DNA of 64,000 bases from Planctomycetota bacterium (GTDB lineage Bacteria; Planctomycetota; UBA11346): NCBI GenBank assembly GCA_014193115.1, contig BJHQ01000003.1:252768-316767 (forward strand), given 5' to 3'. The position numbers and the translations under genes are program-made. This document shows positions 27,258-36,114 of the stretch, in pieces; the first letter of the stretch is position 1, and every line of letters starts with the position of its first letter. The notes under the pieces are model-generated. The model saw nothing but the letters and a program-made list of their open reading frames with translations. It did no database searches and was not told where the DNA came from.

Positions 27258-28400
27258 ATGCGACGCCACGCCGGTTTCACCCTGATCGAGATCATCGCGG
27301 TGCTTGGCATCGCGGTGACCATCATGGGCATCGGCGTCGGCGTGATGATGACCCTCGGGCAAAAAGACAAACTGGTGGTGGCGGAGCAGCTCGTCGCCGA
27401 CGCCGTCCGTCAAGCCCGCCACACCGCAAGATCCACCGGCGGACCGGTGATCGTGACGTTGGATAAAGGCTCAAGACTCCTCTACGGAGCTTCTCGCACG
27501 CCGATCAAGACGGAGACGTTTGATCGTCCAAATGGAGGCGCACCACTCGGGGGAGCGTGGAACCTGAATGGCCGGACTGGCAATGGATTGCGGCTCGGGG
27601 TAGATGTTCCGGCACCTGTTCAGTTGTCTGCGAAAGAACAGCTCTATCGCGGAGGCAAAAGCGACGGCTTCTACATCGCTCTCGATGTTCGGCCGCCGCC
27701 GGCAACCAGCGTTGCGGTGGGGGATCTGGCGCCGCTGGTGCTGATCGCAGACGACACGGCGCACATTAATAATTCCCAGGTCCTGCTCTATCTGAAATGC
27801 GTCAAGCGCCGCATCCAGGGAACGCCGCAACCGGTTGATTACCTGTGCTGGGATTTGCGTGGTGCAATTGTGGATTCGAGCGGGAACCCAACAGTGATTT
27901 CGACCATCGATGCCCAGGCAGGCGGCGGTTCGGACGTCGCCGATCCAATCATGGGCGAAACCTGGTTCGAAGCCGGTTTTCTCTATGACAAGAAGCAACT
28001 GGTGCTGTACCGCGATTCCCGGACCGTGGCGAAGACCGCAGCTCCACCAGAATTGCGTTCGGATAAACAGGACAATCTCTTTCTTGGAAAATTGGTGACG
28101 CCTGGGAACGTCAGTTTGGGAAGCGACGTCACCTGGACCGGCGCTGGCACCGTGGTCGACAATGTCCGCTTGTACCGCCTGGGGACGTCGGTGATCGGAC
28201 GGCTGCCACCAGGGATCGAGATCACCCAAGACTACCAAATTGTTGCTCATCCGGACGGACAAGTGGAGGTCAATCCGAGTGGCGGATCAGCCAACCCGGA
28301 CATCGTCCTCAAAGGGCAATTCAAAGGGGCCGAAACAGCTCGAGTTGGCATCACCACGACCGGCATGGTCACAAGTAAGATCGAAACGGGGGTTCCATGA
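27258..28400 (+). CDS. pseudopilin-like protein, GspH/GspI type
   Basis: A 380-residue protein starting MRRHAGFTLIEIIAVLGIAV, a prepilin leader with cleavage expected after Gly6. An amphipathic helix follows (LVVAEQLVADAVRQARHTAR), then a large beta-rich exported domain with lectin-like strands (KSDGFYIALDVRPPP, VTWTGAGTVVDNVRLYRLG). It is much longer than classical minor pseudopilins (about 150-200 aa), so the C-terminal domain is an addition. The stop overlaps the next start (ATGA). Confidence 0.75.
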   Translation: MRRHAGFTLIEIIAVLGIAVTIMGIGVGVMMTLGQKDKLVVAEQLVADAVRQARHTARSTGGPVIVTLDKGSRLLYGASRTPIKTETFDRPNGGAPLGGAWNLNGRTGNGLRLGVDVPAPVQLSAKEQLYRGGKSDGFYIALDVRPPPATSVAVGDLAPLVLIADDTAHINNSQVLLYLKCVKRRIQGTPQPVDYLCWDLRGAIVDSSGNPTVISTIDAQAGGGSDVADPIMGETWFEAGFLYDKKQLVLYRDSRTVAKTAAPPELRSDKQDNLFLGKLVTPGNVSLGSDVTWTGAGTVVDNVRLYRLGTSVIGRLPPGIEITQDYQIVAHPDGQVEVNPSGGSANPDIVLKGQFKGAETARVGITTTGMVTSKIETGVP

Positions 28401-31400
28401 TCCGCCCCTGGGAGCGCCGAGCGCCAGCTCGGCCAGCGGCCGGTGATGTCGTGTTCACGTTCGGTGATGCCGGCCAAGTGGATCGATGCTGTTCAAACCC
28501 AAGTACAAACCCAGCCGAGCTGGCGCTCGGCGCTCCCAGGCTCGGCGCTCCCAGCCCATCCGAGCAGGCGCTCGGCGCTCCCAGGCTCGGCGCTCCCAGG
28601 CGCGGCGCGGCCTTGATGCTGGCACTGGTCATCTTGGCGGCATTGCTGCTGCTCGGCCTGCCGTTCCTGGTCAGCCAGACCTCCAGCCTGGCTGGAGCGC
28701 GCAGCTTTGCCCACCGCGAGCTGGCCCGTGCCGGCGTTGAGGCCGCCGAAACCGCTGGCGTCGCCGCCGGAGTGACCTCCATCGCCCCGCATATGAAAGG
28801 CGGCGGCACCGAGGCCTTCAGCACCATTCCCCAGACCCTTAACGATGTCCTCGGCGCCGGCACCGTGGTGCGTCTGGGCAACAACCGTTTCGCCCTCGAT
28901 CTTGATGCCGGCGGCCTGTCAGCGCTGGGCCTGCAAACCAGTCCGCGGCCATTCGACATGCCGATCCTGGGCGTGGTGATCGAGGACGAATCGGCCAAAT
29001 TTGACCCGAATTCCCTGTCCGAGGCCGGTTGGGATGGATTGCTGAAAGCGGTCGGCATTCCCGATTGGGATGATTCGACGGTGGACGATAGCGAAGACAG
29101 CACCAACCATCGCCACGGCGCCAACAACCAAAATCCCGACGATGACGATCCCGACGACTATGGCGAGCTGGCCCGGATGCTCTCTGAGCTGCCACTGTTC
29201 CTGCCCGGCGGCAAGATCACCCGGATGGAGCAGCTGCTGCTTGCGGCACGTTCGGGCTATGTCGCCCATGGCAGCCACAACACGGCCGGAGGCGGCCGCG
29301 GTTTCCGCGAACCGCTCAGCAGGGCTGAACTGATCCGGCTGATGCCGTATCTGACCTTGTGGAATCCAGCGCCGGGCCGCGACGGTGAGATTGATCTCGG
29401 GACCATCGTCCATGATGAGCCGTGGCCGAATGGCGAGCACGATTATTACTTGGACGGCGTGGTCCATGGCGTGCTCGGCTTGGGCACCAGGCTGATCAAC
29501 CAGTCCCAGGCCGCCCGAGGCACCACGACCCGGGACATGTCCACGGTCTATCTGGTCGACCGGAACAATGCCCAGCGTTTCCGCGGTCGCGGCACACGCG
29601 GTTACATGATCGGCAGCCGCGGCGACCCGCTGAGCATCCTGGGACCGGCAGCGGTGAATTACCACCATTTCGATGAGGCCGTAGCTAAAGCCCTGCAAGT
29701 CGGCACCCTCGGCAACCGCCAGATCTCGACGTATGCCGAGCTGCGCGATACACCCACCGGCGTCGAGGCGTTTAACCGCCAGAGCCCACTGTCGGTGTCG
29801 GTCGCCCTGACCAACGGCGGGGCACCAGACATCCTGGTTGAACTGCCGCCGCTCGACATCCGCAGCGCCGGCGTGGTGACGGTGGAGACCGCCGCGACCA
29901 TGACCGACCGCAGCGATCGCCAGACCGCCCAGACCGCCCGCCGCCGGGTGATCCAGGCGGTAAGACAGGAACGGGTCAGCGAACGCCGCTGGCTGACCCA
30001 GGGTCAGCACCACAATAACCAAGCGCAGCGCTATGGCTCGATGGTCGATACCTGGCCGAATCCGGTGACCCGTCTTCAGCAGGATCTGGCCGAAACGCGC
30101 AGTTGGCCCGAAGACGCCAACGGTGCTGCCGGCCTGACCGCCGCGACCCAGGAAAATCTGGCCACCGGCTTCCGCCAAGAGTTCGCTCGTGGCCGTAGTG
30201 GCGGCAAAGTCAGCCAGCCCAGCCATCTGCTGGTGGAGTTCCAGCTGCCCTTCGGCGGTAGCCTGCCGATCACCGCTGCCGATCTGCTCACTGACGCCGT
30301 CGCCCAGGCCAAGCCAGTGGTCGGTGGGCCTGACGTCAGCCTGCTCGACCCGGACGGCTACCGACTCAGCCAGCCGTTGGCCTACGCCGCCACCGCCATC
30401 CTCGGCCAGGGCGCCGGCACCGCTCGGGTCGACTTCGCTGGCCGGCACCTGGCGATGTGGGTGCGACCGGACGCCGACTGGGGGCCGGGCGGCCAGATCT
30501 GCCTGTTCGAGTCACGCTCGCCCGCGGCCAACCAGCCCACCCAGTGGGACGGCATTCCCGCCATCACCGACAGCTTCAACAACCTCGGTTTGTATTTCGA
30601 CCGCGATAAGCAATTGCTGATGCTGGCCTGGGCACCGCCTTCGGTGCCGTGGACCAGCGACACCTCGGCGCGCATTCCGGCAGATGACGAAACCACGGTG
30701 AACATCGACGAACGCAGCCATGGCACGAGCGGTTCGTTGCTGGCTCCGCTTGCGCCAAAACAAGGCGACGTGGCGAAGCTTTCGGCGGTGTCGCCACTGC
30801 TCGCCCCGAATCGGATCGTGGCCTGCTACAAGGTGCCCGACCGCGAGGGCAAACCGCATTTCCGCAAAGGCCAGTGGTACCACATTCAGGTCGCGCTCTC
30901 GGCGCCGCGCCCAGGCGAAGTTGCGATCATGGTCGACGGCATCGTCGGCCGCGAAGCCAGCAAGATGCCGAGCCCGGCCCTCGAAAAACTCGGCGATCAT
31001 TGCCTCCTGCCCGCGCTACCGCTATCCGGAACCCTCGACACCGCCGATCTCAGCAGGGATCGCGCGCTGCTCGCGCGCACCGACATCACGGTCAAGCCGA
31101 TCTCCGGCATCGATCTGACCGCTCAAGATCTTTTCCCGGCCCGAGGCGTGCTGCGCATCGACGACGAATACATCAGCTATGACAAGGTCAGCGGCAACAC
31201 CTTCACCGGCTGTGTGCGCGGAGTCCGCCAAGACAGCCATGCGGTCTATCAATCGGGACCACCCAATCCGGCAAGGGATCCACTCCTCCGCCAGCCTCAG
31301 ATCCAAGAGCACCTCGATGGGGCCCTGGTCTGCCCAAGCGGATTCCGCCTGCGTCCGGCCCAGGCTGGGGAAATCTACCATGGCGGCTGCACCTTGGCGC

Positions 31401-33763
31401 ATCGTTACGGCAGCGGCGATCCCCAGCCACCGGTGGCGGGTTTGCCCGACGATCAATGGAAGATCTGGGCCGCGGTGGATCCCGAGAAGCCGCCGGTGAC
31501 GAAGCATCCCACCGATCCCAATCTGCGGGTGCTGGATCTCGCCGGAAAACGCCAGATTCCGCTGGCATCACCGGGATCCTCCACCTCCGGGGTCGCCGAT
31601 CAGTTCCCCAACGAGGGCATCGCCGAGCTGCGCAGCGAAGGCGGCGGCCGGATCTGCACCTTCTATTATGAAAAGCAGGGGAATCTGTTGGCGAAACTAG
31701 TGGCGGTCGATGCTTGGCGTCAGGAGCCGGTTTACTCGGGCTGGACCTATTGGACCACCGATGCCGATTTCCCCTCGGATCTGACCTTCCGGTTTGATCA
31801 TCCGCCCCGGGTCTACCTGCTCAGCATCCAGGCCACCTCCGGGGTCGATATGTTCGAGACCGGCCGCTACAAGCAGCAGCACAAGGATAATAATATGGAT
31901 GATGCTTGGGATGACCGCTTTCTCATCACCATCAACGGATCGCAATCCTTGGTTGATCGCTGGAAATTTCCCATCCAGCTTCGCGATCTGTCAACCGGCC
32001 GGATCGAATGGCTGGCTTACCACCAGTTGATGGAAGGCAGCGGCAAACAATTCTTGGTCAACCACCGTGGCTCTCGGCGTGAACAGCGCGGCCTGGAACG
32101 CACCGACTTCGCAGGCAAGACCGGTTCGCTGCTCAGCCAGACCACAGAATTTCCGATCGGCAGCCTTATTGAGCCGGTCCAGACCGAGCTGGGGAATTCC
32201 CGGCATTGGCTGGTCACCGGCGACGTGCTGACGTTCATCCCGCGTGCCGCATGCAGCGGCGCGGTCGGCACCATCGCCAATCGCGCCCCGGGCAAACCGA
32301 CCCAGGCTATCGTTCGCTACAGCGCGGTGGATGGCTGGCACCTCACCGACCTGACCTTGCCTATGCAATCCGATGTGAAGAACGGCTGGTTTACCTTGCT
32401 GCCACCGGAGCTCGGCGATGCCCTGTCGATCGCCGATCTCAATCAATACGACATCCTGAACGGTCCAGGCTGGAGCGGCCACGATCTGTCGCCATACAGC
32501 GCCGCCCGCCAACCGCGTGGCTATTGGCCGCGCCACGACCTGCTGGGCCAGAACGCCCGGGTCCACCTGATGGGCGGCGATACCGCCAACGGCGGCACCA
32601 CCCCTCAAACCACCGCCGCCATCGACGGCGTCTGCTCCGGGCCCCTATGGGGCGCCGACGGCACCTTGTCGCCCAGTGGTACTCCGCTCGGAATCTACGG
32701 CACTGCGGGTGGTGACATCGCCCTCGACCAGACTGTGGTGGTGGATGCCGGGATATTCAACCGCAACCGGCCGGGGCGCGGCGTTTCGTCCAACAGTTCC
32801 TGCCTCGCCCTGGTCGATGGCGAGGTGGTCGCCCTGCGCACTTCCGCGCCGGTCGACGTGATCGCCCGCGGACTACTCGATTTCGAGTCGGTGGATCCCA
32901 AGCACACGTTTGCCAAAGGTCCGCCGAACCCGTCCAGCGGTTCGCCCGATGATCTCGCCCCGCGCCATCCAGTCTGCATCCTGCCCCTCGGCCCGGTGCG
33001 CTCGCTAGTCGGTGCATTCGGAGCCACCCAGCCGATGCAATTTACCGATCAACTTGGCAAACTGAAGCGGGGCAATCCTTCGGTGGTCGAGTTGGACGCG
33101 CCTTGTGCTCTGTTCCTGCCCCGCGACGGCAACCCCGGTCAAGGCGAAGCGGTCCGCCTGATCGGTCCGGCCGCCATGATGCGCCCGCCCTATCCGGGCA
33201 GAGTCTACTTCACCACCGAATGGCTGCGCGGCCTGTACGCCACGCCCAAAGGATCCTGGGGCACCGACGCCCTGGTCCTCGGCTGGTGGCCGCGGTTCGC
33301 GCCCAGCCTGCCCGAGGCCGCTCAGTGCACGCAAGAGCATTTCCGCTGCCGCAGCTATGTCTGGGCCGGCTTCCCGCTGCATCTGCACAATGCCAGCTTC
33401 GATCCCAGCCTGTTGCAGGGCATCGACATCGCCAGCGTTGATGTCAACGAACCGATCGACCCGCTGTTCCAGCTCCAAGCGCGAGCCCTGGCCGGAGGCG
33501 TCGACTGGATGGTCTCGCCCAGCGCCCAACTGATCACCGGCAGCAACGGCTCGGCCCTGACCGCCTGCTTCCAGACCAACCAATTCCTCAACACCGTCAC
33601 CGGCGGCGCCGAGCTGCGGGTGACCTGGCACTATGCCCGGCCACCATCCGCGGACCTCGCCGCCATGGCCGACGCCATGAACCGCACCCCGCCCAAGATC
33701 GGCGCCGTGCGCCTGCGCTGCCTGGCCCCGGTGAAGGTGCTGCATACGGAAGGCGCCAAGTGA
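28397..33763 (+). CDS. giant GspK/PilX-like pseudopilin with LamG-like domain
   Basis: A 1788-residue protein. A pilin-like membrane segment (RRGAALMLALVILAALLLLG, residues ~68-93) is preceded by about 65 residues encoded by a repeat. The segment matches the GspK/PilX N-terminus (RG-ALLL...). The exported part includes a LamG/concanavalin-like region (about 670-840; AGRHLAMWVRPDADWGPGG, VAIMVDGIVGREASK). Near 919 there is LRIDDEYISYDKVSGNTF with GCVRGV, a motif I associate with phage-tail/adhesin-type modules. The ATG overlaps the preceding stop (ATGA) and the stop overlaps a GTG (GTGA), so translation is coupled. Inferred role: a large tip or surface-presenting minor pilin. Confidence 0.75.
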   Translation: MIRPWERRAPARPAAGDVVFTFGDAGQVDRCCSNPSTNPAELALGAPRLGAPSPSEQALGAPRLGAPRRGAALMLALVILAALLLLGLPFLVSQTSSLAGARSFAHRELARAGVEAAETAGVAAGVTSIAPHMKGGGTEAFSTIPQTLNDVLGAGTVVRLGNNRFALDLDAGGLSALGLQTSPRPFDMPILGVVIEDESAKFDPNSLSEAGWDGLLKAVGIPDWDDSTVDDSEDSTNHRHGANNQNPDDDDPDDYGELARMLSELPLFLPGGKITRMEQLLLAARSGYVAHGSHNTAGGGRGFREPLSRAELIRLMPYLTLWNPAPGRDGEIDLGTIVHDEPWPNGEHDYYLDGVVHGVLGLGTRLINQSQAARGTTTRDMSTVYLVDRNNAQRFRGRGTRGYMIGSRGDPLSILGPAAVNYHHFDEAVAKALQVGTLGNRQISTYAELRDTPTGVEAFNRQSPLSVSVALTNGGAPDILVELPPLDIRSAGVVTVETAATMTDRSDRQTAQTARRRVIQAVRQERVSERRWLTQGQHHNNQAQRYGSMVDTWPNPVTRLQQDLAETRSWPEDANGAAGLTAATQENLATGFRQEFARGRSGGKVSQPSHLLVEFQLPFGGSLPITAADLLTDAVAQAKPVVGGPDVSLLDPDGYRLSQPLAYAATAILGQGAGTARVDFAGRHLAMWVRPDADWGPGGQICLFESRSPAANQPTQWDGIPAITDSFNNLGLYFDRDKQLLMLAWAPPSVPWTSDTSARIPADDETTVNIDERSHGTSGSLLAPLAPKQGDVAKLSAVSPLLAPNRIVACYKVPDREGKPHFRKGQWYHIQVALSAPRPGEVAIMVDGIVGREASKMPSPALEKLGDHCLLPALPLSGTLDTADLSRDRALLARTDITVKPISGIDLTAQDLFPARGVLRIDDEYISYDKVSGNTFTGCVRGVRQDSHAVYQSGPPNPARDPLLRQPQIQEHLDGALVCPSGFRLRPAQAGEIYHGGCTLAHRYGSGDPQPPVAGLPDDQWKIWAAVDPEKPPVTKHPTDPNLRVLDLAGKRQIPLASPGSSTSGVADQFPNEGIAELRSEGGGRICTFYYEKQGNLLAKLVAVDAWRQEPVYSGWTYWTTDADFPSDLTFRFDHPPRVYLLSIQATSGVDMFETGRYKQQHKDNNMDDAWDDRFLITINGSQSLVDRWKFPIQLRDLSTGRIEWLAYHQLMEGSGKQFLVNHRGSRREQRGLERTDFAGKTGSLLSQTTEFPIGSLIEPVQTELGNSRHWLVTGDVLTFIPRAACSGAVGTIANRAPGKPTQAIVRYSAVDGWHLTDLTLPMQSDVKNGWFTLLPPELGDALSIADLNQYDILNGPGWSGHDLSPYSAARQPRGYWPRHDLLGQNARVHLMGGDTANGGTTPQTTAAIDGVCSGPLWGADGTLSPSGTPLGIYGTAGGDIALDQTVVVDAGIFNRNRPGRGVSSNSSCLALVDGEVVALRTSAPVDVIARGLLDFESVDPKHTFAKGPPNPSSGSPDDLAPRHPVCILPLGPVRSLVGAFGATQPMQFTDQLGKLKRGNPSVVELDAPCALFLPRDGNPGQGEAVRLIGPAAMMRPPYPGRVYFTTEWLRGLYATPKGSWGTDALVLGWWPRFAPSLPEAAQCTQEHFRCRSYVWAGFPLHLHNASFDPSLLQGIDIASVDVNEPIDPLFQLQARALAGGVDWMVSPSAQLITGSNGSALTACFQTNQFLNTVTGGAELRVTWHYARPPSADLAAMADAMNRTPPKIGAVRLRCLAPVKVLHTEGAK
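28407..28613 (+). repeat. 26-bp inverted repeat plus 15-bp tandem units at the giant pseudopilin start
   Basis: A perfect 26-bp inverted repeat (28407-28432 with 28515-28540) brackets an 82-bp spacer. The right arm runs into four copies of a 15-bp unit (CTCGGCGCTCCCAGG-type, in two pairs) up to about 28605. All of it lies between the coupled ATG at 28397 and the pilin membrane segment, and it is read through in frame (LGAPRLGAPSPSEQALGAP). It looks like an inserted interspersed repeat. Confidence 0.8.
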
Positions 33764-33774
33764 ACCTGTTGTTT

Positions 33775-34038
33775 CGGTGGGCTCCGCCCCCCGTGCCCCC
33801 CGGCCATGGTCGTCGCTCGTTTCCCTTCGGAAAACGTGGGCGGATCGGCTTCGCCGATGATATCCGCCCACCGCTTCTCGGGCGGCCGACCAGCTCCGCT
33901 TCGCTGCGCGCTATGCAGGTCGCAGGCCTTCGGCCTGCTGATGCCGCCTGCGGCGGCGCCTGCTCCGCCCCCTCTCGCTGCGCTCGGGGGACCCCTTCCG
34001 TTTTCCTCCCGCTGCGCTCCGGCGACCCCTTCCGGGCA
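33775..34038 (+). repeat. chain-of-hairpins repeat, copy 1
   Basis: About 265 bp of short perfect palindromes in series, in the same order as in the 53.0-53.5 kb copy. Examples are GCAGGCC-TTC-GGCCTGC, an ATCGGC-TTC-GCCGAT hairpin inside a longer GGGCGG...CCGCCC pair, and repeated CTCGCTGCGCTCGGGGGAC-type blocks. It fills the space between the stop of the giant pseudopilin gene and the ATG of the next pseudopilin. It is open in the reading frame of the coupled GTG at 33760, so it could also be translated as a 95-residue extension. Confidence 0.8.
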
Positions 34039-34044
34039 GGAAGA

Positions 34045-35082
34045 ATGACAAAGGCATTCACTTTAGCTGAAGTGCTGGTCTCGATCGGCATTTTATCGGT
34101 GATTTCGACGGTGATGCTGCTCAGCCTGTCCACCGCCACCCGGCTCTACCGGGTGGGCGAGTACAGCCGCGCCGCCAATGACGAGGCGGTGACGGTGCTG
34201 TCAGCCCTTGAAGCCGACTTCGATCGGATGCTGCCGCCGGCGCTGCCGGTGATGGACGCGAACGGAGTCCTGCAGCCGGGGAAAGGCGGCGGATGGATTT
34301 ATGCGAAGGTTTTTAAAAGTGGAACGGATTCCTTGGGGAATTGCCTGCTCGCGTTCACCATCCGCAATCCCGATCGGGATCAGGTGACGGCCGACGGGAA
34401 ATATGCCAACCTGGCTGTGGCGTGGTGGGTAGATAAAAATGGCACCCTGTACCGCGAGGCAAAACTCCTGCCCGGCGATGACGCCGGCGATGAAAATGTG
34501 AAGACTGGACTGAGAAACATTGCCGAGACTTCGAGTCCGCAAGACAATATCGTCACCACCAACTGCCTGCATTTCGGCGCGTGGATCGCGATTCAGGAAC
34601 TGGCGTCCATGACAAAGACGGAGGCGGACGGTGGCTGGGAAGCGCCCAATACGAACGACCCGACCAAGACCAAGCTGCCGCCGCGCATGGGCGGCGATGT
34701 CCTGGATACCGCACCGCCACCTCCGTCTCTGTATTACGGCCCCTTCCCCTCGGCCATCCGCGTGTCGCTCTGCCTGGCCGGCCCAAGCCGTTACCGGCCG
34801 CTGGGGAAGCTGCGTGACGACATCGATTTGACGGCGGGGGAGCCGGGGAAGCCGCCGATCCGGGTTTCTGGCCTTTCAAACATTCCGGCCCAGGGATTCC
34901 TGCTGTTTGGCAACCTGGGCAATGCCGCGAGCGGCGAGTGGGTGAAGATCAAAAGCGCCCAGGCCGGCGGCAAGGTCGAAGTCGATCGCGCTGCCCGGCG
35001 CAGCACGGCGAAAAACCATCCCGCAGGCACCGCGGTGTCGTTCGGCACCGAATGGTCCCTGGTGCGAACCATTCCGAAATGA
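34045..35082 (+). CDS. pseudopilin, GspJ-like
   Basis: Start taken at the ATG at 34045 because MTKAFTLAEVLVSIGILSVI is a prepilin leader (cut before FTLAE) and an AGGAAG ribosome-binding site lies just upstream. The product is 345 aa: a pilin helix, TRLYRVGEYSRAANDEAVTV, and an exported mixed domain ending SFGTEWSLVRTIPK. The frame is also open back to a GTG at 33760 that overlaps the previous stop. That longer form would add residues encoded by a hairpin-chain repeat. It is the fourth and last gene of the pseudopilin operon. Confidence 0.75.
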   Translation: MTKAFTLAEVLVSIGILSVISTVMLLSLSTATRLYRVGEYSRAANDEAVTVLSALEADFDRMLPPALPVMDANGVLQPGKGGGWIYAKVFKSGTDSLGNCLLAFTIRNPDRDQVTADGKYANLAVAWWVDKNGTLYREAKLLPGDDAGDENVKTGLRNIAETSSPQDNIVTTNCLHFGAWIAIQELASMTKTEADGGWEAPNTNDPTKTKLPPRMGGDVLDTAPPPPSLYYGPFPSAIRVSLCLAGPSRYRPLGKLRDDIDLTAGEPGKPPIRVSGLSNIPAQGFLLFGNLGNAASGEWVKIKSAQAGGKVEVDRAARRSTAKNHPAGTAVSFGTEWSLVRTIPK

Positions 35083-35526
35083 CCGGCGCCGCGGCGGTCG
35101 CCGCCGCTGTCGATAACGTCGCTCTCCTCGTGGTCAGCGGTCCCGCTGCCCGGTGAGCAGCCGCAGGCTGCGCGGGAGCACAGATCCGTGCGCCCGGGTG
35201 GAAGAACGAACCGGCCGATCCGTCACCCGAGCAAGGACGGCGAAGCTGGCTTCTTCGGCAAAGCTGGCTCCTCCGGCAAAGCCGGCTCCTCCGGCGAAGC
35301 CGTTCCGGCAACGTCGAAACCCCGTGCAGCGTGGGGATGTTCCTTGGAGAATGGCCCTCCGCCCGTGCGCGTCAGGTCCTTCGCCAAACGTTGCTGTTGG
35401 CCATCGGGTTGCCGGGTCGACCTGGGCTCCGATCGTGGGATGGGTTGGCGTCAGCCACGCGGCCGGAGCTGGCGTCAGCGGATGGCCCGCGGTATGCGTA
35501 CAACAGGAACCCAAGAGGGAATCGGC
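35083..35526 (+). other. 444-bp intergenic region with an 18-bp tandem repeat
   Basis: No gene with convincing composition is seen. Three 18-bp units lie at 35243-35260, 35261-35278 and 35279-35296, followed by a partial unit. The rest is unremarkable GC-rich sequence leading to a GAGGGA ribosome-binding site just before the STAS gene at 35527. A frame open from 35188 into the STAS gene contains the repeat (GKAGSSGKAGSSGEA) but looks like run-through, not coding. Confidence 0.6.
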
Positions 35527-36114
35527 ATGCCGCTCCAGAACTTCCCCGTGGTGCTTCCCTATCGCTACGAGGGCGAGCCGGTCGATCAGTTTCATGCCGG
35601 ACAAGCCCATGTCCTGGCCAGCGGACCGCCGGCGGCCTTGGCCACCGCCCAGGTGCTGGTGTCGGTCCAGGCCTTGCTCCGCCAACCGGGACGCAAACCC
35701 CTGCCCGAATCCAACCGGGCCAGGATCGGCAGTCCGGGGGCGACCTTTGATGGCCTGTATGCGTACGTCATCACCCGCAATGGACCGATCCACCACCTCG
35801 ATTTCTCGTCGCGGCTGGATCAGGATCACGGCGCCAAGCTCGGCGATGTGCTGCGTGGCCTGGATGCCACCCAGCTGTTCGGGGTGGTCTTCGACTGCCA
35901 GCGGCTGACCTACCTCAACACCATGGCCTTGGCCAGTTTGGCCGGCAATGCCGAGCGGCTGCACCTGCACGCCTGCCGGCTGTCCGACCCGATCCGCAAG
36001 GTGTTCGAAATGGTCGGCATCCACAACGTCATCGGGCTGCACGCCGACCTGCAAAACGCGTTGGCTGCGCTGATCCGCGAACTGCGGTCGGTCAAGACCC
36101 CGGTCCCAAGCTGA
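35527..36114 (+). CDS. STAS-domain protein (anti-sigma factor antagonist-like)
   Basis: Start taken at the ATG at 35527 (MPLQNFPVVLPYRYEGEP) with an AGAGGGA site 7 bp upstream; length 195 aa. The C-terminal ~100 residues are STAS-like. LFGVVFDCQRLTYLNTMALA matches the conserved strand-Asp-Ser/Thr loop (here with Asn-Thr), and LHLHACRLSDPIRKVFEMVG with HNVIGLHADLQNALAAL follows. The N-terminal half has no recognised domain. STAS proteins act in partner-switching with kinases such as RsbW. The last 23 bp overlap the convergent transporter gene. Confidence 0.7.
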   Translation: MPLQNFPVVLPYRYEGEPVDQFHAGQAHVLASGPPAALATAQVLVSVQALLRQPGRKPLPESNRARIGSPGATFDGLYAYVITRNGPIHHLDFSSRLDQDHGAKLGDVLRGLDATQLFGVVFDCQRLTYLNTMALASLAGNAERLHLHACRLSDPIRKVFEMVGIHNVIGLHADLQNALAALIRELRSVKTPVPS

